NCBI GenBank assembly: GCA_964229355.1
Contig: CAXRDE010000014.1
Span: forward strand, 1 to 64,000
Length of the DNA: 64,000 nt
Origin: CAXRDE01 sp964229355
Lineage (GTDB): Bacteria > Cyanobacteriota > Sericytochromatia > UBA7694
Direction of reading: 5' to 3'
The translations under genes and the position numbers were made by a program. Under the pieces are notes generated by a model. It worked only from the letters and a program-made list of their open reading frames with translations. It did no database searches and was not told the origin of the DNA. This document shows positions 8,101 to 17,024 of this stretch, piece after piece. Position 1 is the stretch's first letter; each line of letters opens with the position of its first letter.

Positions 8101-9227
8101 CATTGTCTCAAGAACAGATCAACGCAATCCTGGAAGGGACCGGAACCTACGAAGAAGCGGCCCCAGGCCTGAACCTGGAAACTTTTTTTCACCAGTTGGC
8201 TGAAAAAGGAGGCACCGCAGGCAGTCAGGCGATCTCCCAGGCCCTGGGAAAATCCGTAGTTATCTCTCACCCTGAAGTCAGCGTTTTAGGCGCTGAACAG
8301 TTGCTCAACGATACGGCTCCCCACCAAATCATGATTCAAACGGGCTATGAAGCCGGCAAAAGCTTTCCCCTGTTGTATTTGATCAAAGATTATGATGTGG
8401 CAGTGATTTTTGACATTTTAATGGGCAAAGATGGTCGCAACCCAGATCTCGAAATTGGAGACTTACAGATCTCTGCCATTGGGGAAGTCATGAACCAATT
8501 GATTGGTGCTGCCGCCACCGCCATTTCAGGTGAACTCAGCACCAAACTCGCCATGAAACCCCCGGCCAGTGAAAGCCTGAATTTAGAGCAACAAAGCCTG
8601 CCCCAGGCGTATGTGAATGGTGAATTGCTGGCGATTCGCTACCAACTCACCATTGAAGGCGTCTTAGACAGCGAAATTTTTGAGCTGTGGCCTATCGAAC
8701 AGGCACGCGCTTTTTATACCCAGTATACCGCACCGGTAGCACCTCCGTCGGCGGCACCAACCGCCAGCACGGTACCCGTTAATGCGGCGGCACAACAGGC
8801 TCCGCCGTCACCTGCTTATACAGCCTCTCCCGCAACGCCCCATTACAACGCGGCCGCTTATAGTGCGCCAGCCCCGGCTGTACCCAGTGGCCCGCCGCCC
8901 TCGGTGCAGCCCGTGCAATTCGCCCCCCTTGCTGCTCCGGGCGTTTCGCCCCAAACCGGCGGCAGCCTGGATCGCATTTTAGACATTCCTCTGAAGGTTA
9001 CCGTTGAGTTGGGCAGTTCTCGACTCAAGGTCAAAAATGTTTTAGAGCTGACCAAGGGCTCCGTGGTCGAACTGGATAAACTCTCGGGCGAACCCGTGGA
9101 TTTACTGGTCAACGGTCGTCTGATGGCGCGGGGTGAAGTGGTGGTGGTCAACGAAAACTTTGGCGTGCGCATTAGCGAGATCTTAGGTCCAGAGGCACGC
9201 TTACAACAATTTTCCGATGGCGGCTAA
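8097..9227 (+). CDS. fliY: flagellar motor switch protein FliY (CheC-like domain plus FliN)
   Basis: 376 residues, far longer than FliN alone. It begins with LSQEQINAIL, a copy of the FliM CheY-P-binding peptide. A CheC-like domain follows (about 40-205) with GEVMNQLIGAAATAIS matching the CheC/FliY helix; then a Pro/Ala-rich linker (about 212-285), and a C-terminal FliN/SpoA domain (about 290-370: LDIPLKVTVELG ... LNVN-type loop DLLVNGRLMARGEVV). FliY works in the C-ring with FliM, and in Firmicutes it also dephosphorylates CheY-P; whether this one does is open. It overlaps fliM at the start and meaB at the end. Confidence 0.9.
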   Translation: MTLSQEQINAILEGTGTYEEAAPGLNLETFFHQLAEKGGTAGSQAISQALGKSVVISHPEVSVLGAEQLLNDTAPHQIMIQTGYEAGKSFPLLYLIKDYDVAVIFDILMGKDGRNPDLEIGDLQISAIGEVMNQLIGAAATAISGELSTKLAMKPPASESLNLEQQSLPQAYVNGELLAIRYQLTIEGVLDSEIFELWPIEQARAFYTQYTAPVAPPSAAPTASTVPVNAAAQQAPPSPAYTASPATPHYNAAAYSAPAPAVPSGPPPSVQPVQFAPLAAPGVSPQTGGSLDRILDIPLKVTVELGSSRLKVKNVLELTKGSVVELDKLSGEPVDLLVNGRLMARGEVVVVNENFGVRISEILGPEARLQQFSDGG

Positions 9228-10215
9228 CCCTCCGCGTCCTCAAGCTCCCCGGGTTGAAGATTATGTAGAGGGGATTTTAAATCAAAACCGCACCCTGTTG
9301 GCACGGGCCGTCACCCTCATTGAAAGCCAGCAACCGCGGCACGAAGCAAAAGCCCGTGAGCTCTTGCGTCAATTATTGCCCCATACGGGGAAGTCCTGGC
9401 GCATCGGCATTACAGGCACACCCGGCGCAGGAAAAAGCACCACCATTGAGGCGCTAGGTATGGCACTCATTAACCAGGGACACCGGGTCGCCGTTCTGGC
9501 TATTGATCCCAGCAGCGTTTTAACCCACGGCAGTATTTTAGGCGACAAAACCCGCATGGAACACCTGTCTCGATCAGAGGCGGCTTTTGTTCGACCCTCT
9601 CCCACCGCCGGAGCGCTGGGGGGTGTGGCGCGTAAGACCCGCGAAACCCTTCTGCTTTGCGAGGCCGCCGGCTATGATATTGTGTTGGTCGAGACCGTAG
9701 GCGTCGGCCAGAGTGAAACCCACGTGCGAGATCTGGTGGATTGCTTTATCTTGCTCACCCTCACCGGCTCAGGCGATGAATTGCAGGGCATCAAAAAAGG
9801 CGTGATGGAAATGCTGGATATTTTGGTGATCAACAAAGCCGATGGTGACAACGAAAAAAACGCTGAAAAGGTCCTACGCCAGGTGCGAACCGGCCTGCAC
9901 TATCTGACCCCCTACACCCCAGCGTGGACCTTAGAAGCCCTGACTTTATCTGCTTTTTCTCCAGAGCGATTGCACTTTTTTTGGGCGCGCATTGCGGCTT
10001 TTTTTGAACATCTTCAAGCCCATGGACTGTGGCATCAGCAACGGGCTCGCCAGCGTGAAATCTGGTTTAAGCAATTGTTAGAAGAAGCCGTGCTTCAGCG
10101 TTTTTATGGCCAGACCCACGTGGCCGCAGAGATCACGGCTTTAACCCAGGCCGTACGAGACGGAGAGCTTTGGGCTATTGATGCCGTCGAAAAGCTGCTC
10201 CAATCCCGTCCTTAG
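9217..10215 (+). CDS. meaB: MeaB/ArgK-type G3E GTPase (methylmalonyl-CoA mutase chaperone)
   Basis: 332 residues. P-loop GTPase of the MeaB/ArgK family: Walker A GTPGAGKST (67-75), DPSS switch region, ETVGVGQSE, and the guanine-specificity motif NKAD near 205. MeaB loads and protects adenosylcobalamin in methylmalonyl-CoA mutase; older annotations call it a lysine/arginine/ornithine transport ATPase. No mutase gene is in the window. The ATG lies 11 bp inside the 3' end of fliY, so it is probably expressed with the flagellar switch genes, an unusual pairing. The gene ends 15 bp before the convergent leuS. Confidence 0.92.
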   Translation: MAANPPRPQAPRVEDYVEGILNQNRTLLARAVTLIESQQPRHEAKARELLRQLLPHTGKSWRIGITGTPGAGKSTTIEALGMALINQGHRVAVLAIDPSSVLTHGSILGDKTRMEHLSRSEAAFVRPSPTAGALGGVARKTRETLLLCEAAGYDIVLVETVGVGQSETHVRDLVDCFILLTLTGSGDELQGIKKGVMEMLDILVINKADGDNEKNAEKVLRQVRTGLHYLTPYTPAWTLEALTLSAFSPERLHFFWARIAAFFEHLQAHGLWHQQRARQREIWFKQLLEEAVLQRFYGQTHVAAEITALTQAVRDGELWAIDAVEKLLQSRP

Positions 10216-10230
10216 CCCTTTGATTGCGGC

Positions 10231-12741
10231 TTATTCTTTCTTAGGTGGGCGTACCACCAGATTGAGCAGACGATCCGCTTTATAAATGACTTTCACCACT
10301 TCAAAGCCCTTGATGTATTTCTCAAGCTTTTCATCGTTTTCCGCCACTTCACGGGCTGCCGCTTCGGTACAGCCGGGCTTCACAAAGATTTTACCCCGGG
10401 TTTTGCCGTTGATTTGCACGGGTAATTCCACTTCAGAATCCACGGTTTTGGCTTCGTCATACACCGGCCAGGCACTGAGTGCCACACTTTCTTTTTCACC
10501 AGTGCTGGCCCAGAACTCCTCCGCAATATGTGGCGCAAAGGGAGAGAGCATTTTGGCAAAGCCTTTGCGGAACGCGTGAGGCAATCCGCCCTCACGGGTA
10601 GCCTCATTCACAAAGATCATCATGGCTGACACCGCTGTATTGGGATGCATCTGATCGAGATCTTCACCCACTTTTTTCAGGGTTTTGTGGTAAAGACGTT
10701 CCAGTTGCACAGAAGCCTGTGGGGCTTTATCTCCCCCTTCAGGAAAGTACAAGCGCCAGGCCCGGTCTAAAAAGCGACGCACGCCCACCATGTTTTCGGT
10801 TTGCCAAATGGCATCATCTTCTAAGGGCCCCATAAACACTTCATAGACCCGCAGCGCGTCAGCCCCAAAAGCCTCAATGGTTTCATCGGGTGTCACCACA
10901 TTGTGCTTGCTCTTGCTCATTTTTTCAATACGGGTGTCGAGCAAGGTATCGGTGCCTTTAACAAACCATTCACCCTGGCGTTCTTCTACCTCGTGAGGAT
11001 AGTAGTATTTGCCGCGCGCATCTTTGTAGCTACGGGCCTGTATTTTCCCCTGGTTAAAGAGCTTTTGGAAAGGTTCTTTGGTCGACACCAGACCCAGATC
11101 GTACAGCACCTTGTGCCAAAAGCGGGCATAGAGCAGGTGCAGGGTCGCGTGTTCGGTGCCGCCCACATACAGATCTACAGGCATCCATTTTTGCTCAATT
11201 TCACCGTTCCAGGGTTCTTCTTTGTTGTGGGGATCCAGGTAGCGCAGATAATACCAGCAAGACCCCGCCCATTGCGGCATGGTATTGGTTTCACGGGTGG
11301 CCGCTTCACCCTCAAGGGTGGTGTGCAGCCAGTCCGTGGCGCGAGCCAGAGGGGGCTGACCGTCCTCTGTGGGATTGAGGTTATCTAAATGGGGCAGGGT
11401 AACGGGCAATTCACTTTCGGGCACGGGCTTAACTTCACCACTGGCGGTAGTGACCATAGGGAAAGGCTCACCCCAGTAGCGCTGGCGCGAAAAGAGCCAG
11501 TCTCTGAGACGGTAATTAATCTGGGCTTTGCCTTTGCCCTCAGCTTCGAGCCAGGCAATCATTTGGGTTTTGGCCTCCGCAATATTCAGGCCATTCAAAA
11601 AGTCTGAGTTCACGTGGGGTCCGTCTTCGGTATAGGCGGCTTCATCAATATTGCCACCGGAAACCACCTCAATCATGGGCAATTGAAAAGCAGCCGCAAA
11701 TTCCCAGTCTCTTTCGTCATGGGCTGGGCAGGCAAATACGGCCCCGGTGCCATAACTTCCGAGCACATAGTCAGAAATCCAAACGGGCATTTTTTCATCG
11801 GTGACAGGATTGAGGGCATAAGCCCCTGTAAACACGCCGGTTTTCTTGGACACCTGGGTCATGCGATCGCGATCTGAACGCTTAAGGGCCTCTTCCACAT
11901 AGGCTTCTACGGCCGCTTGTTGTGCGTCTGTGGTCAAGGTCTCCACCAGCGCATGTTCAGGTGCCAATACACAATAGGTCCCCCCGAACAGGGTGTCTGG
12001 ACGGGTGGTAAACACATCGATGGTTTCCTCATGGCCTTCCACGGCAAAATGGACCAGTGCACCCTCCGATTTACCAATCCAGTGACGCTGCATTTCTTTG
12101 AGGCTTTCGGGCCAGTCGAGGGTCTCAAGATCTTCCAAAAGACGGTCACCGTATTCAGTGATCTTAAACATCCACTGTTTCATCAGGCGTTGTTCTACGG
12201 GATCTCCGGTTTCCACGTAGACGCCATCTTTGACTTCTTCATTGGCCAAAACAGTGCCCATGGCCGGGCACCAGTTCACAGGCACTTCCGCCTGATACGC
12301 CAGACCTTTTTCGTAGAGCTTCAAAAAGATCCACTGGGTCCAACGGTAATAGTCAGGCTCGCTGGTGTTGATTTCCCGCTCCCAGTCATAGCTCAGGCCA
12401 ATTTTTTGCAATTGCTTACGGAAGGTGTCCGTATTGCGGCGGGTGATTTCAGCCGGATGAATGCCCTCTTTGACGGCCTGGCGCTCTGTGGGTAAACCAA
12501 AAGCGTCCCAACCCATGGGGTGAAGGACTTCAAACCCCTTCATGCGACGGTAACGGGCCACGATATCACTGCCCACGTAACCTTTGGGATGCCCCACATG
12601 AAGCCCCTGACCTGAAGGATAGGGAAACATATCAAGAATATAGTATTTGGGCTTATCACTGCGCAATTGGGTGCGATAAACCTTGTGCTTTTCCCAGTAT
12701 TTTTGCCATTTGGCGTCCAGTTTGTGATGGTCGTAGCTCAT
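10231..12741 (-). CDS. leuS: leucyl-tRNA synthetase
   Basis: 836 residues, a typical bacterial class Ia LeuRS that charges tRNA-Leu. The HIGH-type motif reads HVGH (48-51) after PYPSGQG, and the KMSKS loop reads EKMSKSKHN near 606-614. Between them is the CP1 editing domain (about 220-410, with TTRPDTLFGGTY) that hydrolyses mischarged tRNA. The C-terminal anticodon-binding and leucine-specific parts follow. AGGA about 5-6 nt before the ATG supports the start. The gene stands alone. I see no T-box in the leader, but a perfect 13-bp palindrome lies 40 bp upstream. Confidence 0.97.
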   Translation of the reverse strand: MSYDHHKLDAKWQKYWEKHKVYRTQLRSDKPKYYILDMFPYPSGQGLHVGHPKGYVGSDIVARYRRMKGFEVLHPMGWDAFGLPTERQAVKEGIHPAEITRRNTDTFRKQLQKIGLSYDWEREINTSEPDYYRWTQWIFLKLYEKGLAYQAEVPVNWCPAMGTVLANEEVKDGVYVETGDPVEQRLMKQWMFKITEYGDRLLEDLETLDWPESLKEMQRHWIGKSEGALVHFAVEGHEETIDVFTTRPDTLFGGTYCVLAPEHALVETLTTDAQQAAVEAYVEEALKRSDRDRMTQVSKKTGVFTGAYALNPVTDEKMPVWISDYVLGSYGTGAVFACPAHDERDWEFAAAFQLPMIEVVSGGNIDEAAYTEDGPHVNSDFLNGLNIAEAKTQMIAWLEAEGKGKAQINYRLRDWLFSRQRYWGEPFPMVTTASGEVKPVPESELPVTLPHLDNLNPTEDGQPPLARATDWLHTTLEGEAATRETNTMPQWAGSCWYYLRYLDPHNKEEPWNGEIEQKWMPVDLYVGGTEHATLHLLYARFWHKVLYDLGLVSTKEPFQKLFNQGKIQARSYKDARGKYYYPHEVEERQGEWFVKGTDTLLDTRIEKMSKSKHNVVTPDETIEAFGADALRVYEVFMGPLEDDAIWQTENMVGVRRFLDRAWRLYFPEGGDKAPQASVQLERLYHKTLKKVGEDLDQMHPNTAVSAMMIFVNEATREGGLPHAFRKGFAKMLSPFAPHIAEEFWASTGEKESVALSAWPVYDEAKTVDSEVELPVQINGKTRGKIFVKPGCTEAAAREVAENDEKLEKYIKGFEVVKVIYKADRLLNLVVRPPKKE

Positions 12742-12780
12742 AGGAGTCCTTTTGTGATCAATAATAATTTTGAATACGGT

Positions 12781-12793
12781 GTATCAATGATAC
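12781..12793. repeat. perfect 13-bp palindrome upstream of leuS
   Basis: GTATCA-A-TGATAC is a perfect inverted repeat with a one-base centre. On the minus strand it overlaps a TTGATA hexamer that could be a -35 for leuS. It may be an operator; no regulator is known. Confidence 0.35.
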
Positions 12794-12860
12794 TGCAAGT
12801 GTTACCTAAATTAAACAGCTTACAGAGGAATCCCCCGGAGATCAAAGCAGCAAAAAAGCT

Positions 12861-12889
12861 TTACTTTGTATCATAAAGTAGTTTATATT
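12861..12889 (+). promoter_or_regulatory. creD promoter candidate
   Basis: A TTACTT hexamer (12861-12866) and TATATT (12884-12889) are separated by 17 bp. The first operator candidate covers the -35 and most of the spacer. The fit to consensus is moderate. Confidence 0.4.
12863..12879. promoter_or_regulatory. operator candidate 1 for creD
   Basis: ACTTTGTATCATAAAGT differs by two bases from the perfect palindrome ACTTTGTA-T-TACAAAGT. The second site 41 bp downstream (centre to centre) differs from the same palindrome by two other bases. Two sites four helical turns apart, one covering the promoter, suggest a dimeric repressor acting on creD. Confidence 0.6.
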
Positions 12890-12903
12890 AGTCTCAATCA
12901 ATC

Positions 12904-12920
12904 GCTTTGTGTTACAAAGT
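12904..12920. promoter_or_regulatory. operator candidate 2 for creD
   Basis: GCTTTGTGTTACAAAGT shares 13 of 17 bases with site 1, and its arms CTTTGT/ACAAAG pair perfectly. A further half-site (GCTTTGT) starts at 12921. The site lies between the likely transcription start and the ribosome-binding site. Confidence 0.6.
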
Positions 12921-12952
12921 GCTTTGTTGATATATTTTTAAGGAGTCCCGTT

Positions 12953-14347
12953 ATGTCAGACAAAGAAGCATCCCTTCCCCCTTCTCTCAACGCAAGTCCC
13001 AGGTCACATCCAGAACCCCCTCCGCCCCTTGATTTTCAAAAAATGCGCCATTCTGTGACCTTCAAGCTCTTCTTAATGCTATTTTTGTTGCTGATCTCCA
13101 TGATTCCTATCGCCTTTGTACAGGCATTGGTCAACGAGCGGCAGCAATTACAGCGACAAGCAGAAAGCGAAGTGAACCAAAAATGGGCCGATGAGCAAAC
13201 CTTGCAAGGCCCTGTGTTAAGCGTGCCTTTTGATCAAATGGTGGTCACCACCGAAGAAAACGGCAAGAAAAAAATCCTCAAGAGCCGTCAATACCTTCAT
13301 TTGCTTCCCGAAAATCTCGATATCGAAGGCGATCTTGAGCCCGAAAAACTCCATCGGGGTATTTATGATATTGTGGTGTACCGCAGCACCTTGTCCCTGA
13401 AGGGGCGCTTTAACTTTAATGCCTTGCGCCAAAGCAATATTCCCAAAGAAAACATTCACTGGAATCAGGCCTTTATTTCTCTGGGACTCAACGATTTACG
13501 GGGCATTGAAGACAGTATCGTGCTGCAATGGGGCAACGAAAAAAAAGTTTTTGATCCCGGAACTGTTTCCAACACGCTCTTTGAAACCGGCGTCCATGTG
13601 CCCCTTGCCCTTGCAGAGAAAAAGCTTCCGAACACCCAAAGTTTTGCGCTCAATTTAAACCTCAAAGGCAACCAACGCCTCTTTTTTGCCCCTGTGGGCA
13701 AAGAAACCCAGGTTAAATTGCAGGCCCCCTGGGGCAGCCCCAGCTTTGACGGCGCTTTTTTGCCCACCCAACGCACCGTCACTGAAAAGCATTTTGACGC
13801 CCAGTGGAAAGTGCTTCACCTCAACCGCAACTACCCGCAAAGCTTTGAGGGCAGTCAGTACAGTTTCGGTGAATCATTCTTTGGGGTGCATTTGATTGAG
13901 ACGGTGGATCACTACCATAAAGTCGAACGCTCGGTAAAATACGCTCTCTTTTTTATGGGGCTCACTTTTTTGACCTTCTTCTTTGTGGAGGTTTTAACCC
14001 GGCGTCTGGTGCATCCGCTTCAGTATTTGCTGGTGGGGTTTGCCCTGTCGGTGTTTTATACCTTACTGTTGTCCATTTCAGAACAATGGGGATTTGACAA
14101 AGCCTATGGGATTGCGGCAGTGATGACAGTGGGATTGATTACCGCTTATGCCGCTGGCTTCTTAAAGAGCAAGCGCCTGACCCTGGCCATGGGTACCATC
14201 CTCAGCACCCTTTATAGCTTTATCTATGTGATTATTTATCAACAAGATTACGCCTTACTCATGGGCAGCCTGGGTCTGTTCTGTGTCCTTGCCCTGGTTA
14301 TGTTTTTCTCTCGTAAATTAGAACTGGGTGAGCCAGAGGCCGCTTAA
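12953..14347 (+). CDS. creD: CreD family inner membrane protein
   Basis: 464 residues, matching CreD. A Pro-rich cytoplasmic N-terminus (about 1-35) is followed by one membrane helix (KLFLMLFLLLISMIPIAFVQ), a large periplasmic beta domain (about 60-320, with VNERQQLQRQAESEV and QTLQGPVLSVPF), and five C-terminal helices. In E. coli CreD belongs to the CreBC regulon and affects envelope stress and colicin E2 tolerance; its molecular activity is unknown. No creB/creC is near, and no cre box was seen; instead two palindromes lie at the promoter. AAGGAG 7 nt before the ATG sets the start. A strong hairpin terminator follows, so creD is monocistronic. Confidence 0.88.
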   Translation: MSDKEASLPPSLNASPRSHPEPPPPLDFQKMRHSVTFKLFLMLFLLLISMIPIAFVQALVNERQQLQRQAESEVNQKWADEQTLQGPVLSVPFDQMVVTTEENGKKKILKSRQYLHLLPENLDIEGDLEPEKLHRGIYDIVVYRSTLSLKGRFNFNALRQSNIPKENIHWNQAFISLGLNDLRGIEDSIVLQWGNEKKVFDPGTVSNTLFETGVHVPLALAEKKLPNTQSFALNLNLKGNQRLFFAPVGKETQVKLQAPWGSPSFDGAFLPTQRTVTEKHFDAQWKVLHLNRNYPQSFEGSQYSFGESFFGVHLIETVDHYHKVERSVKYALFFMGLTFLTFFFVEVLTRRLVHPLQYLLVGFALSVFYTLLLSISEQWGFDKAYGIAAVMTVGLITAYAAGFLKSKRLTLAMGTILSTLYSFIYVIIYQQDYALLMGSLGLFCVLALVMFFSRKLELGEPEAA

Positions 14348-14371
14348 GCCCACCATTCTTGCTTCTTTTCA

Positions 14372-14402
14372 CGGCAGGGCCTTACGGCCTTGCTGTTTTT
14401 TT
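14372..14402 (+). terminator. Rho-independent terminator of creD
   Basis: A GC-rich stem of about 10 bp (core GCAGGGCC / GGCCTTGC with one G-T pair), a TTAC loop and a run of seven T make a textbook terminator 25 bp after the creD stop. Confidence 0.85.
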
Positions 14403-14416
14403 GCTAGGCTAAACAT

Positions 14417-14995
14417 ATGTTTGAAACCCTTCCTTTTCGTTTAGAAACGGCTTTTGATCCCCAAAGTCTTCAGGCCTATGCCCTGCATCCCCTGCAAGTG
14501 GAAAGCGCCCTGGTGTATTTACAATCCCGTTTACGCTGGTTTGCACCTGAAAGTTCAGATTACATTTACTGTCTTACGCAACGGGCCCTGTTACGGCAGC
14601 TGCAACAGGATTTTACAGGGGCCATTCAGGACTTTGTGTTACTGATCCAGCATTGGGAAAATCAAAACACCCCGGAAGCCCCGCAACGGCTGTTAAGCAA
14701 TCGCTTACGTCTGGCAAACACTTATCATCTGGCCGAAGATTTTGTCCGCTCCAATCCAGCCTTTGAAACCCTTTTAGAAGAAAGCGCACACTGGCAGAGA
14801 GAACAACAAGATACTTATCTTCACTTTTTATGGCAACACGCAGGCAAAAATGCCTATGCGCAGGGCCGTTGGTCCGAAGCGGCTGAGTTTTTTCAAAAAG
14901 CCCTTGCAAAGCGTGAACAGCTTAAGGATTTGGACCTAATCGCCTCCAGTCGCCTGGCGCTTCAGCAAGCCCTGAACAAATCCGCCGCCTCATGA
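14417..14995 (+). CDS. TPR-like protein coupled to a radical SAM gene
   Basis: 192 residues, entirely helical by composition. TPR-type pairs are visible at about 50-75 (YCLTQRALLRQLQQDFTGAI) and 150-185 (KNAYAQGRWSEAAEFFQKAL), the latter a near-canonical repeat. No signal peptide. The gene overlaps the following radical SAM gene by ATGA, so the two products are likely made together; TPR proteins beside radical SAM enzymes often bind the enzyme or its peptide substrate, but that is inference here. No Shine-Dalgarno is seen; TAGGCT lies 6 nt before the ATG, so a leaderless message is possible. Confidence 0.7.
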   Translation: MFETLPFRLETAFDPQSLQAYALHPLQVESALVYLQSRLRWFAPESSDYIYCLTQRALLRQLQQDFTGAIQDFVLLIQHWENQNTPEAPQRLLSNRLRLANTYHLAEDFVRSNPAFETLLEESAHWQREQQDTYLHFLWQHAGKNAYAQGRWSEAAEFFQKALAKREQLKDLDLIASSRLALQQALNKSAAS

Positions 14996-16119
14996 GACCA
15001 CCTTCTGAATCCTATACGTTACAAACCTGGCTCAAATCCCGCAAACCCTACACCTACCGAAAGCACAGTACAGCTCCTCACGATTACGCACAACGCAGAC
15101 ATCAGCAATGGACACAGGAATGGCACGAAGGACGCTTGCGCTGTGAACATGTGGTGTGGCATGTCACAAATCGCTGCAATTTAGTTTGTTTACACTGCGG
15201 TGTCAGAGGCGGCGAGAAACGCTACGATGATCTGAGCCTGGAAGAATTTGCCCTTCACTTACCCGACTTGTTGCGTCTGGGCCTTCAGTACATCACCCTC
15301 TCCGGGGGAGAGCCGCTGGTGCGCAAAGACCTTCCTTTGATTTTGGAATTGTTAAAATACAGTGGCTTAAAAACCGCCATGGTCACCAACGGTCATTATT
15401 TGGATCGTTTTCCAGCCGTGGTCTCTCAATTGGACTCTATTTCAGTGAGTATTGATGGTTTGGCAACTGCGCATAACGCTCTCAGAGACCACCCTACAAG
15501 TTATCAGCAGACGCTGGATGCACTGCGCTATGCCCGTGATATGGAGGTTCCTATTCGGAATGTAAACACCTGTGTAACCCCTGAGAACATCTCAGGACTT
15601 GCCGCTCTGGCCACAGATATTTTTGAAGCCGGCGCCAACCACTGGATTCTACGTCCGGTGGCAGTGGCAGGACGTGCCCAGGCCGCCATGCGTCCTGATC
15701 TAGAAAACATCTACGCACTGTTATGCGAGGCCTATGCTTTATTACAACAAGGCTATGCCGTTACGGTAAGCGGTTTGGGCTATCTGGCAAATTGGGATGG
15801 CGTTTTTTCAGACACGCCCTATGCCAATAGCGTGGGGTGGAACAGCTTTTATATTCTTCCCAATGGTGATGTAAAAGGCTTTAACGCAGAAGAGTTGCCC
15901 GTTGAAGGCAATTTGCGTAACGATAAGATACCTCAGCTCTGGCAAACAGGGTTTCGCACCTACCGAGAGGCGGCTTTACCGGTAGCTTGCCAATCCTGCC
16001 CCTTTCTGGGGCGTTGCAACGGAGGCAATTTAGCCGAAGCTGACACAGGTTATCGCTGTGTGCGCCCTTTATTTGATCGCTTTGATCGCTTTGAGTCCTG
16101 CCCAACGGACCAAACCTAA
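14992..16119 (+). CDS. radical SAM protein with SPASM-like C-terminal cysteines
   Basis: 375 residues. The [4Fe-4S]/SAM motif is CNLVCLHC (Cys62, Cys66, Cys69), followed by the glycine-rich LSGGEPLVR and MVTNGHYL strands of the radical SAM barrel and the ISVSIDGL strand. The C-terminal 50 residues contain CQSCPFLGRCNGGN (from residue 333) and a later Cys, the spacing expected of a SPASM or twitch auxiliary cluster domain. Such enzymes modify peptides or make cofactors (PqqE, NirJ, AlbA types). No peptide substrate gene is obvious, but the coupled TPR gene upstream and the convergent PP-loop ATPase are candidates for the same pathway. A 35-residue basic N-terminal extension precedes the barrel. 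Confidence 0.88.
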   Translation: MRPPSESYTLQTWLKSRKPYTYRKHSTAPHDYAQRRHQQWTQEWHEGRLRCEHVVWHVTNRCNLVCLHCGVRGGEKRYDDLSLEEFALHLPDLLRLGLQYITLSGGEPLVRKDLPLILELLKYSGLKTAMVTNGHYLDRFPAVVSQLDSISVSIDGLATAHNALRDHPTSYQQTLDALRYARDMEVPIRNVNTCVTPENISGLAALATDIFEAGANHWILRPVAVAGRAQAAMRPDLENIYALLCEAYALLQQGYAVTVSGLGYLANWDGVFSDTPYANSVGWNSFYILPNGDVKGFNAEELPVEGNLRNDKIPQLWQTGFRTYREAALPVACQSCPFLGRCNGGNLAEADTGYRCVRPLFDRFDRFESCPTDQT

Positions 16120-17009
16120 GTCAATAAATGCCGCACCTCGTCGAGGGTATAAGCGCCACTGCGCAACTCCAACTCAATATAGCCCCGATCTGAAGCTACC
16201 CCCAGTTTTTGTAAACGGGGTGATTCCACCAGGCCGGGAATCAAACAATTGCTGGTATATCCTGGCAATTGGGGATCCGTCCATTTCATGAGCGCTAAAA
16301 TCTCGCGCTGCTGTGCTGCCGTGATCTTTAGCGCAAAGAGCAAGTTGACGCTGTGATACGCAAAAGCTCCCCTGTGATGGGCCTTAAAAGCACTTACAGT
16401 AGGCGCTAGCCTGGCGTAGCTTTTATTGCCTAGCAGCAGCCACTGGCTTTGGTGCTGTTGTAGATAAGGCACCAGCATACTGCCCAATTGATGGGCGCAC
16501 ACCTGACAAAAATCAAGGCCTGTTTTGGCGATTCGTTGTCCCTGATGTAAGGGGTATTCAGCGTTAAAAGCGGCCTTTAAACTCCGTGAAATCACATCGA
16601 AAGGCACCGCTAAATCCTCACAAATACGCCGGGCCTGAGCCACCACGTGCTCTGGAATAAAACCATTTTGGTAGAGTACGCAGCGCACCTCCAGTTGCAA
16701 CAGGGCTTTGGCCAGATAAAGCGCCGTCAAACTGTCTTTCCCGCCCGAAAGTGCTAAAACAATGGGCTTTTGCTGCGCGACCTGTATAAACTGGGTCAGT
16801 TCCTGCTTTAAGGTTTCAGCATGATAATTCTTTAAATAGCGCTGACAATACATACAGTAGCCCTCCGCATTGAGAACCACCTCAGTGACCTGATGGCGTT
16901 CCCGAGGATTTAACGCCCGTACAAAGGCCTCTCCCACAGGATAATAATCCTGAAAAAGAAGCAATTTTTCAGGAATGCAGCAGCGCTGGCAATAAGCGGT
17001 GACCGTCAA
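16116..17009 (-). CDS. PP-loop ATPase with three CxxC pairs (WbpG-like amidotransferase/thiolase fold)
   Basis: 297 residues. The ATP-pyrophosphatase P-loop reads LALSGGKDSL (SGGKDS at 88-93). Cysteine pairs CQRC (7-10, plus Cys11), CMYC (52-55) and CQVC (168-171) suggest zinc or iron-sulfur binding. The N-terminal 'YCQRCCIP ... LNAEGYCMYCQRY' followed by SGGKDS closely follows the layout of N-acetyl-sugar amidotransferases (WbpG type); tRNA thiolases of the TtcA/Ncs6 group share the fold. The enzyme should adenylate a carbonyl or carboxylate for attack by N or S. The start is a TTG with a weak ribosome site. The gene lies 15 nt after its upstream partner and overlaps the radical SAM gene tail to tail by 4 bp. 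Confidence 0.8.
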   Translation of the reverse strand: MTVTAYCQRCCIPEKLLLFQDYYPVGEAFVRALNPRERHQVTEVVLNAEGYCMYCQRYLKNYHAETLKQELTQFIQVAQQKPIVLALSGGKDSLTALYLAKALLQLEVRCVLYQNGFIPEHVVAQARRICEDLAVPFDVISRSLKAAFNAEYPLHQGQRIAKTGLDFCQVCAHQLGSMLVPYLQQHQSQWLLLGNKSYARLAPTVSAFKAHHRGAFAYHSVNLLFALKITAAQQREILALMKWTDPQLPGYTSNCLIPGLVESPRLQKLGVASDRGYIELELRSGAYTLDEVRHLLT

Positions 17010-17024
17010 AGCGCTCGGAGACTT

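Noticed and set aside
10903..12495. Several plus-strand frames opposite leuS
   Set aside because: They are antisense shadows of a complete 836-codon synthetase.
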